From an uncultured Subdoligranulum sp. (lineage in GTDB: Bacteria > Bacillota_A > Clostridia > Oscillospirales > Ruminococcaceae), in assembly GCF_937890665.1 (NCBI RefSeq), contig NZ_CALADU010000113.1:1-11867 (forward strand): a DNA stretch of 11,867 bases, read 5' to 3'. Numbering within the stretch: the first letter of the stretch is position 1; every line of letters starts with the position of its first letter. Below the pieces are notes generated by a model. It searched no databases. It was not told where the DNA came from and was given only the letters and a program-made list of their open reading frames with translations. Position numbers and translations under genes: made by a program. Below, piece after piece: positions 5,527-11,867 of the stretch.

Positions 5527-5532
5527 TATAAT
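5527..5532 (+). promoter_or_regulatory. -10 box (TATAAT) of the GH59 gene
   Basis: A consensus TATAAT follows a run of T. No consensus -35 lies 17 bases upstream (TGTCCA is there), which suggests an activator-dependent or weak promoter. Transcription would start near 5539, giving an 80-base leader before the ATG at 5619. The leader carries GCGCGGATTTC (5548-5558) and GCGCGGAATTTC (5578-5589), 30 bases apart. Confidence 0.55.
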
Positions 5533-5599
5533 AATTCTGTGCACCGCGCGCGGATTTCGTTCCGTATGCCCAAACCCGCGCGGAATTTCAGACACAAAG

Positions 5600-5621
5600 A
5601 AGGAGAATGTAAAAGGCAATG
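5600..5621 (+). promoter_or_regulatory. Unusual RBS region of the GH59 gene with a start-stop (ATGTAA) codon pair
   Basis: AAGGAG at 5600-5605 is 13 bases from the ATG at 5619, longer than usual. Between them, 5607-5612 reads ATGTAA, an in-frame start followed at once by a stop. The start at 5619 is kept because a classic signal peptide (MRRLGNQGKRLLASLLAAG) follows at once. The second G-rich site AAAAGG (5611-5616) is too close to the ATG. Confidence 0.5.
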
Positions 5622-8600
5622 AGAAGACTTGGCAACCAGGGGAAACGCCTTTTGGCATCACTGCTGGCCGCCGGAATGGTAGCCGGTATGGTGCCGACTG
5701 CGGCGTTCGCCGAGGAATTACCCCCCCCCGGTATCGATTCTGATACAGCTTCTGCTGCTTCAGAAGTTGCTGGCGGGGACCTGTCCGACAGCGAAAAGAG
5801 CGCCGCCCCTGAAGAAACGCAGACCCCGGAGAGCGCCGCCGAACCCGGCAGCGAGCCGGACGCGACGGACGAAACGGACGCCGCCCCGCAGGCAACGCCA
5901 ACCCCCGACCCGGCCGCAGAGGCCCTTGCGGAGGAAGCCGGCAACACCCACATCGCCACCTGGGTCGATACCGTTCCTGAAGGTATCGATTGGGTGGACG
6001 GCGTGACCGCAGACACCTTTGACACCGCGTGGGAGACCGTGACCGCCGAGGCGACCGACGGCACCACCTACACCGTAGAGGTCGTGCCGGAAGGCGCGGT
6101 CTATTTTGTGGATTCCTACTGCGGCAACATGACCGACGTTGAAACCACCGAACCGTTCGATGTGATCCACACACTGGCCGACAGCACGCTGCTGAACGAC
6201 CGGTACGACCAGCGCAAGACTCAGGACACCACCTGGGGCCTGGTGGAAACCGATGCCCGCACCAAGAGCGCCAGCGGAAACGAAGCCAGCAAAGATTATA
6301 CCGGGATCTACGGCGCAGACGCCACCGGCGCTACGCTGACCTACCAGTTTGCACTGGATGCCGGTTCCTATACCATCACCTCTTACCATCGGGAGTGGTG
6401 GTCGGTCGAGCCGGATAAAGACGACCGTGCAATCGAAGTCCAGCTTACCGATAAGGATGGAAGCGTTTTGGGAACGACTTCCAAAACCTTCACCGCCATC
6501 GATCAAGGCTTTACCAGCACGATTGACTTTACTTTGACGGAAGCCCAAACCGTAACGCTCACCTCCAAATCCACGAGCAATCAGGCCCCCGTCATCAGCT
6601 GGGTGGGCATCGCCCCCTTTGTGGAGGAGGAACCCGCCGAACCCACGCTGTCCGAAGCACTGGAAGAGACCGACGGCCTGACCTATGCCGAAGGCGCTGT
6701 GGCGAAGGACACCAGCAACATGGGCAAGGTGTTTGTCAACAACACCCAGTGGGACAACCAAAACAAATATCACGCATCCTTTGCGGATACCGATGTTTTC
6801 AAGTCCAAGGCTTTCACGGTGCTGTTTGACGTGAACCCCACCACGCCCAGCGGTGACGACACCGACGGGAACAACGCCAAGCGTGCCGCGCTGACCATCG
6901 GCACAGAAGCCAACAAACTCCGCCTTGCCCTTTGGACCGGCAAGCTCGGCTATGGCACCAACAGTGAAGACGGCGGTGTCAGCGCCAATTCCGTGCCGCT
7001 TACCGGCTGCAAGCAGAACGACTGGAACTCGGTCGCTGTGGTCTACCATGAGGATAACGGCAGCAACGGCGCGGTCGAAGTGTACATCGACGGCGAACTG
7101 GCCGGCAGCGTGGCCGACCTGGGCTTCAAGTTCAGCGAGATGGACGGCATCTCGGCCATGCTGTCCCGTACCTTCAAAACCAGCTATATGCAGGAGGGCA
7201 CCTACGACAACATCGTCGTGGGCAACTACGCCATGTCCGCGGAGGATGCCAAAGCGGAAACTGCCAAGCGCGCCGCCGCCAAGGACGACCTGCTTGCCGA
7301 CACCCTTGCCCTGCAGGAAGCCGTCACCCGCGCTGAGGAAGCCATCGGCACCGACATCGACGCGGACGCCGTGCCCGAACGCCTGAGCGCAGCCCTGGCG
7401 GCCGCCAAGGCCCTGCTGGAGAATGTTCCCGCCTGGGACGAGCAGAGCAAGGTGGACGATGCAGCCAATGAACTGAACACCGCCCTGGATGTTGCGATCC
7501 CCGGCCAGATCGTCCTGAAAAAGTCCGACCTGGACGCCGCCAACGTGAAGGACAACGGCCTGACCTGGAAGGGCTGGGGCATGCTGAACGGCAACTCCAC
7601 CAGCAACCTGCTGCTGGACTACAAAGCCGAAAACCCCGACGCCTACTGGGAGATGATGGAGTATCTCTTCGGCGGCAAACATCCGCTGTTCACCCATATC
7701 AAGATGGAGATGGGCAACGACGGCAACAACTCCACCGGCGCCGAAGCCTGCACCATGCGCTATGAGAACGAGGACGCCGACGCTTCCCGCTCCCCCGGCT
7801 TCGTCATGGCCGCCGACGCCAAGAAGATCAACCCCGACGTCAAGGTCAGCATCCTGCGCTGGGGCATGCCCACCTGGGTACAGCAGAAGTGGGACAGCGA
7901 TCGCACCGGCGCGGGCTGGGAAGCCATGTACAAATGGTACAAAGAGACCATCTTTGACGCCTACGAGAAATTCGGCTACGTGGTGGACTTCGTGAACCCC
8001 GACACCAACGAGACCGGCGACCCTGACGAAGCCTTCATCAAGTGGTTCGCCGACCGCGTCGCCAACGAAACGGAGTTCCCCTCCTACTTCACCGAGGACG
8101 CCAAGCAGGCTTATAACAATATCCGCATCATCGCTTCGGACGAAAACAAGGGCCTGCAGATCGTCCCCTCGATGCGCGCGGATAAGGACCTGTACAACGC
8201 CGTGGACATTATCGGCTTCCACTACCGCACCAACGCCACCGACGACTATGTGACGATGGCCGACGTGGATGACAAGGAAGTCTGGTACAGCGAGGGCTGC
8301 GCCACCTTCGGCTACTCCGAACTGCAGGAGAACAAGACCGCCGACACCCAGAACGGCTACGGCGCCAACACCATCGGCGGCTACCAGAGCCCGCTGGCCC
8401 TGGCGGACAGCATCCCCAACGCCTTTATGGCGTCCCGCCGTTCGCACTACATCTTCCAGCCCGCCATCGGCAGCTTCTATGAGGGCATTCAGTACGCCCA
8501 CAAGGAACTGCTGAGCGCCCGCGATCCCTGGAGCGGCTACATCCACTACGATCCCGCCCTGCAGATGATCGCGCACTTCTCCCGTTTTGCCGTCACCGGC

Positions 8601-11600
8601 TGGGAGAAAACGCCCGATGATGACCCCAACAACAACACCATCTGGCGCATGATCGCCGGCGCCAGCCACGCTTCCTTCGGCGGCAGTGACAATGAGCACG
8701 CCACCGCCGGCATCAACGGCGACGCCAGCTATCTGACCCTGGCCGCGCCTAACGGCGAGGACTTCTCGGTGGTGTTCGTCAACAACACCCAGAACGAAAA
8801 GACCTTCAAGATCAGCGTGGAGGATCTGCCCGCGGCCGCAGCCAAGAGCCTGCAGACCTGGGTCACCCAGACCGACAGCTACATGCAGAAGGGTGCGACC
8901 GTCCAGCCCGGCGAGAACGGCGGCTGGCTCGTCACCATCCCCGCGTACAGCATCGTGACCGCCACCACGCTGGACGAATACAAGACCAGCGAGGAACTGG
9001 CCATGCCCGCCGACGGCATCCGTACCGAGGACCGCACTATTCTGGATACCGATTCCACCGGCAAGAACGCCAACACCGAGGACGAGTACCTCTACGCCGA
9101 CGACTTCGACTATGAAGAAGAAGGCGACATGAAGCAGTACAACGCTGTCACCAAAAAAGAGACCGACGTTCCCTACCTGACCGCCCGCGGCAACGAACCC
9201 CGCTATCTGCTGGACAGCCACGGCGCCTGGGTGGTCGAGGACGGCCGTCTGGCGCAGGAACTGAACGCCGGCGTCAGCCAGTGGAACGGCGGCGATCCCG
9301 CCACCATCGTGGGCGACTTCCGCTGGATGAACTATCAGGCCAGCGTGGACGTGCAGATTCCCAATGCCGACGCCAACGTCTGGACCGGCCTGGGCGTGCG
9401 CAGCCAGACCGGCATGAACTGGAACCAGGACGGCTACACCCTGCGCATCTACGGCAACGGCAAGTGGGAGTTCCTGCGCGGCGGCAGCGCCCTGGGCAGC
9501 GGCAATGTGACCGCCGACCCCGACGGCAGCTACAGCCTGAAAGTCGCCGCCAACGGCAGCAGCATCACCGCCCTGATCGACGGCGAACCCGTCTTTACCT
9601 ATGCCGATTCCGCGCCTTTCGATGCAGGCCGCGTCAAGCTGAGCTCCAGCTGGAACAAGGTCTACTTCGACAACCTCGAAGTCACTACCATCCCCGGCAC
9701 CATTCCCTACGCCACCAGTATGGTGGACGGCCAGGACGACTGCGTTGAATATGCGGGCGGCTGGAGCATCCCCGGCCCCGGCGGCGGCAGCGCGGATGAC
9801 TGGTACCGCACCACCAGCACCAACACGGCGGACGGCGCCAGCTTTACCTTCACCTTCCCGGTGGCGGGCACCGGCTTTGCCATCACCGGCGTGAACGACG
9901 GCAGCGCAAAGCTCACCGTCTATGTGGACGGGGAAGAGGTGGCCACCGATGTTGCCACCACCGCCAGCAGCCGCCGGTACGAGACCTACACCCTGACCGG
10001 CCTGGAAAACGCCAAGCACACCGTCAAGGTCGTCGTCAACAGCGGCAAGCTGGTCATCGACGCCCTTTACACGCTGGGCGGGCCGCTCCCCGCCAGCGAC
10101 GATATCCTTGTTTCTATCGAGAGCGACCTGCCTGAGACCCTGGCCGCCTTTGTGGACGGCGAACCTTCCGCCAGCCTGCCCGCGCAGGTCGAGGTCAAGA
10201 CCGGCGGCGGCGAGGTCGTGACCAAGGGCATCACCTGGGAACGCAGCGGCGACTACAGCACCCCCTACGGCACCGCGTATGTCACCGGCAGCGTGGAAGG
10301 CGGCCTGACCGCCATCGACGTGCCGCTCAGCGTCACGATCCCGGTCGAGATCGTGCCCAAAGGCACCGCCTACTTCATTGATACGGTCAGCGGCGATCCC
10401 GCTTCGCAGGCGAGCACCCCGGCCTACGATGCCGTCAAGGCGCTGCTGGGCGACCAGCTGCTCAACGACAGGTATGACCAGCTTGTTGGCGAGGACGGCG
10501 CCTGGGGTCTGGTGGATACCGACGCCGGTACCCGCGCTTCCAGCTCCCCTGCCGACAAGACCGATACCGGCATCTACGGCCACGACAATGCATCCGGCGA
10601 AACGCTGACCTATGAGCTGACGCTGCCTGCGGGCGCCTACACCCTCACCTCCGCCCACCGCGAATGGTGGGGCATGGACCGCCCGATGACTGCCACGGTC
10701 ACGGCCGAGGACGGCACGGTGCTGGCTTCCGGCACGATCAACCTGACCGGCAAGAGCGGCGACATCATCCCCAGCTACGAGTTTACGCTGGATAAGCCGC
10801 AGAAGATCAGCTACACCCTCACGGCTACCGGCACCCAGGCCCCCGTCATCAGCTGGCTGGCAGTTGCAGGCAGCGATGACGCGGTCGTCACCGTCACGTT
10901 CAATACCAACGGCGGCAGCGCCGTCAACGCCAAGACGGTCCTGAAGGGCGCCACGGTGAACCGTCCGGCCGACCCGGTCAAGGAGGATTTCTTCTTTGCC
11001 GGTTGGTATACCGACGAGGATCTGACCCAGCCGTTCGATTTCAGCACCCCCATCATGGACAACATGACCCTGTACGCGGGCTGGGGCAAACCCGATCTGG
11101 CGATCGAAGATCTGACGGAAGTTCCCGCCGGGCTGAAAGACAAGTACGACACGGTAGACGAGCTGAAAGCGGATATGAAGCTCTCCGCGGAAGCGGAACT
11201 GAAACAGTCCGCCGACGGCATCTTCTATTATGATGTCACGCTCTACCTGGTCGATGAAGAAGGCCGCAAGATCGAAGTCACGGCCGACAACTTCCCCGCC
11301 GAGGGTCTCAAAGTCACCTTTGATTACCCCACCGACGAGGCGACCGGCGAAACGATCACCGGCGGCGATCATATGTTCACCGTTGTGCATATGAAGGACA
11401 ACGGCGAAATGGAGATCTTTAAGGATTCCGATATCCTGTACACGGCCGACGGCCTGACCGTGACGGTCCACTCTCTGTCGCCCTTCGCAGTGGCCTACTG
11501 TGACCGCACGGCCCCCTCGGAGCCTTCCGATGGTTCCGATGCGGGCAACGGGAACAGCGGCAATACCGGCAGCGGGAACAACGGCAGCAGCCAGACCCCT

Positions 11601-11777
11601 GCCGAGGATACCGCGGCCAACGGCGCCCCCGGCGCTTCCAACGCCGCCGGCTCCGCAGTACCCCAGACCAGCGACCCGATGCCGGTGGAAGCACTGATCG
11701 TCGTGGCCCTGCTGGCAGCAGCCGCCGTTGTGGTGCTGCTGGTGCTGCGCCGCAAAAACAAGAATCAGGATAAGTAA
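5619..11777 (+). CDS. Secreted, cell-wall-anchored GH59 galactocerebrosidase-like beta-galactosidase, multidomain
   Basis: This 2052-aa surface enzyme is predicted to remove terminal beta-galactose, as GH59 (GALC) does from galactosylceramide. Domains in order: signal peptide 1-31 (cut after TAAFA); acidic P/E/T linker 32-108; Ig-like Big_4 remnant about 109-153; 'YFVD...EWW...APVISW' module 154-334; LamG-like domain about 345-538; helical FIVAR-like segment 541-628; GH59 TIM barrel about 640-1000; beta-sandwich to about 1118; GALC-type lectin domain about 1158-1357; galactose-binding-like domain about 1364-1488; Big_4 1495-1580; second EWW module 1577-1752; InlB-type repeat 1756-1822; beta domain 1826-1960; linker; sorting signal VPQTSD (2014-2019), TM and RRKNKNQDK tail. 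Seen by eye against GALC: the WKGWGMLNGNSTSNLLLDY, MGNDGN and DPWSG motifs, acid/base E798 (in TNET), nucleophile E892 (in WYSEG) and the lectin-domain IVGDFRWMNY. The Trp before Asn-Glu in GALC is Thr796 here. It is divergent from the two-component genes. A C9 run lies at codons 35-37. The GH59 fold call is firm; the substrate is inferred. Confidence 0.93.
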   Translation: MRRLGNQGKRLLASLLAAGMVAGMVPTAAFAEELPPPGIDSDTASAASEVAGGDLSDSEKSAAPEETQTPESAAEPGSEPDATDETDAAPQATPTPDPAAEALAEEAGNTHIATWVDTVPEGIDWVDGVTADTFDTAWETVTAEATDGTTYTVEVVPEGAVYFVDSYCGNMTDVETTEPFDVIHTLADSTLLNDRYDQRKTQDTTWGLVETDARTKSASGNEASKDYTGIYGADATGATLTYQFALDAGSYTITSYHREWWSVEPDKDDRAIEVQLTDKDGSVLGTTSKTFTAIDQGFTSTIDFTLTEAQTVTLTSKSTSNQAPVISWVGIAPFVEEEPAEPTLSEALEETDGLTYAEGAVAKDTSNMGKVFVNNTQWDNQNKYHASFADTDVFKSKAFTVLFDVNPTTPSGDDTDGNNAKRAALTIGTEANKLRLALWTGKLGYGTNSEDGGVSANSVPLTGCKQNDWNSVAVVYHEDNGSNGAVEVYIDGELAGSVADLGFKFSEMDGISAMLSRTFKTSYMQEGTYDNIVVGNYAMSAEDAKAETAKRAAAKDDLLADTLALQEAVTRAEEAIGTDIDADAVPERLSAALAAAKALLENVPAWDEQSKVDDAANELNTALDVAIPGQIVLKKSDLDAANVKDNGLTWKGWGMLNGNSTSNLLLDYKAENPDAYWEMMEYLFGGKHPLFTHIKMEMGNDGNNSTGAEACTMRYENEDADASRSPGFVMAADAKKINPDVKVSILRWGMPTWVQQKWDSDRTGAGWEAMYKWYKETIFDAYEKFGYVVDFVNPDTNETGDPDEAFIKWFADRVANETEFPSYFTEDAKQAYNNIRIIASDENKGLQIVPSMRADKDLYNAVDIIGFHYRTNATDDYVTMADVDDKEVWYSEGCATFGYSELQENKTADTQNGYGANTIGGYQSPLALADSIPNAFMASRRSHYIFQPAIGSFYEGIQYAHKELLSARDPWSGYIHYDPALQMIAHFSRFAVTGWEKTPDDDPNNNTIWRMIAGASHASFGGSDNEHATAGINGDASYLTLAAPNGEDFSVVFVNNTQNEKTFKISVEDLPAAAAKSLQTWVTQTDSYMQKGATVQPGENGGWLVTIPAYSIVTATTLDEYKTSEELAMPADGIRTEDRTILDTDSTGKNANTEDEYLYADDFDYEEEGDMKQYNAVTKKETDVPYLTARGNEPRYLLDSHGAWVVEDGRLAQELNAGVSQWNGGDPATIVGDFRWMNYQASVDVQIPNADANVWTGLGVRSQTGMNWNQDGYTLRIYGNGKWEFLRGGSALGSGNVTADPDGSYSLKVAANGSSITALIDGEPVFTYADSAPFDAGRVKLSSSWNKVYFDNLEVTTIPGTIPYATSMVDGQDDCVEYAGGWSIPGPGGGSADDWYRTTSTNTADGASFTFTFPVAGTGFAITGVNDGSAKLTVYVDGEEVATDVATTASSRRYETYTLTGLENAKHTVKVVVNSGKLVIDALYTLGGPLPASDDILVSIESDLPETLAAFVDGEPSASLPAQVEVKTGGGEVVTKGITWERSGDYSTPYGTAYVTGSVEGGLTAIDVPLSVTIPVEIVPKGTAYFIDTVSGDPASQASTPAYDAVKALLGDQLLNDRYDQLVGEDGAWGLVDTDAGTRASSSPADKTDTGIYGHDNASGETLTYELTLPAGAYTLTSAHREWWGMDRPMTATVTAEDGTVLASGTINLTGKSGDIIPSYEFTLDKPQKISYTLTATGTQAPVISWLAVAGSDDAVVTVTFNTNGGSAVNAKTVLKGATVNRPADPVKEDFFFAGWYTDEDLTQPFDFSTPIMDNMTLYAGWGKPDLAIEDLTEVPAGLKDKYDTVDELKADMKLSAEAELKQSADGIFYYDVTLYLVDEEGRKIEVTADNFPAEGLKVTFDYPTDEATGETITGGDHMFTVVHMKDNGEMEIFKDSDILYTADGLTVTVHSLSPFAVAYCDRTAPSEPSDGSDAGNGNSGNTGSGNNGSSQTPAEDTAANGAPGASNAAGSAVPQTSDPMPVEALIVVALLAAAAVVVLLVLRRKNKNQDK
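5721..5729 (+). repeat. Homopolymeric C9 tract within the GH59 coding region
   Basis: Nine consecutive C encode Pro35-Pro37, four codons after the predicted signal-peptide cleavage site. Gain or loss of one C would shift the frame of a 2052-codon gene. The tract is seen directly; slippage-based switching is inference. Confidence 0.85.
6078..6620 (+). repeat. Duplicated protein module, N-terminal copy (residues 154-334)
   Basis: It shares with residues 1577-1752 the order VP.G..YF[VI]D, then LLNDRYDQ, WGLV[ED]TDA, TGIYG, LTY, a YT[IL]TS..REWW core and a closing QAPVISW. Both copies follow an Ig-like Big_4 segment. At DNA level the copies are mostly diverged but share one exact 21-base stretch over the closing motif. 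It is probably a carbohydrate-binding beta-sandwich; the family is not assigned. Confidence 0.85.
10347..10874 (+). repeat. Duplicated protein module, C-terminal copy (residues 1577-1752)
   Basis: This is the partner of the N-terminal copy at residues 154-334. It follows a clear Big_4 domain (EVVTKGITWERSGDYSTPYG context) and precedes an InlB-type repeat (FNTNGG ... FAGWYTDEDL ... LYAGWG). It keeps the LLNDRYDQ, HREWW and QAPVISW motifs. Confidence 0.85.
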
Positions 11778-11784
11778 CCCGGCC

Positions 11785-11801
11785 GCGCCCCCTTGGGGCG
11801 C
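11785..11801 (+). terminator. GC hairpin after the GH59 gene, possible weak terminator
   Basis: GCGCCCC pairs with GGGGCGC (7 bp, loop CTT) 8 bases after the stop. No T tract follows, so it is at best a weak or pause-type terminator. Further GC-rich pairing is possible up to the window end (11867), where no gene is seen. Confidence 0.3.
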
Positions 11802-11867
11802 ACGCCCCGGCAACGCCCCCTGACGCGGGCCTGACCCGCCAGACAAAAGCAGCCCCCCGGCAGCGCA

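Noticed and set aside
5965..5989. TCGATACC/GGTATCGA inverted repeat inside the GH59 gene
   Set aside because: The 8-bp dyad falls in ordinary coding sequence with no promoter or gene boundary near it; probably codon reuse or chance.
5760..11846. A 2028-codon open frame antisense to the GH59 gene
   Set aside because: It mirrors a GC-rich gene whose third-position G/C bias removes stops from the opposite strand. The translation is Gly/Val/His/Gln-rich with no domain, and the sense frame has a signal peptide, recognisable domains and a sorting signal.
1..11867. CRISPR array or defence-system cassette
   Set aside because: No regularly spaced direct repeats and no cas, restriction, toxin-antitoxin or retron-type gene were seen. 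The two long repeats are intergenic and single, 614 bases apart, with a gene between them.

Overview
The window looks like chromosomal DNA from a high-GC, Gram-positive Clostridia species. An Oscillospiraceae gut commensal of the Faecalibacterium, Gemmiger or Subdoligranulum kind is the best guess. The reasons are strong GGAGG ribosome-binding sites, a tRNA with an encoded CCA end, a cell-wall-anchored multidomain glycosidase with clostridial-style modules (Big_4, FIVAR, InlB-type repeat, LPXTG-like signal), and very GC-rich third codon positions. The taxon is an inference; no marker gene fixes it.

Layout. Bases 1-53 are the 3' two-thirds of a tRNA-Cys gene, closed by an intrinsic terminator (58-89). 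Bases 90-615 are AT-rich and hold no convincing gene, but contain a structured segment (224-282) and a second strong terminator (368-410). Bases about 600-2050 are an IS110-family insertion sequence on the minus strand, with an intact 402-aa transposase and, upstream of it, a highly structured segment that fits a bridge RNA. Bases 2054-3339 hold two small membrane-protein genes of unknown function on the minus strand. Each is preceded by a copy of a 103-bp multi-palindromic repeat; the copies differ at seven positions, and four of these are two compensatory base-pair changes. Bases 3340-5366 are an OmpR-type response regulator and its sensor kinase (ATGA overlap), also on the minus strand. A 252-bp divergent regulatory region follows. 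The rest (5619-11777) is one plus-strand gene for a 2052-aa secreted, wall-anchored protein.

The large protein contains a complete three-part galactocerebrosidase (GH59) unit: TIM barrel, beta-sandwich and lectin domain, with both catalytic glutamates. It is embedded between carbohydrate-binding-like modules. An Ig-like plus 'YF[IV]D...EWW...APVISW' module occurs twice, once near each end. A run of nine C just after the signal-peptide codons could switch the gene on and off by slippage.

Working model (inference): the divergent two-component system senses an envelope or glycan signal and may control the divergent surface galactosidase, which would trim beta-galactosides such as glycosphingolipid or other galacto-conjugates at the cell surface. 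No transporter or further catabolic gene lies in the window, so the substrate cannot be inferred from neighbours.
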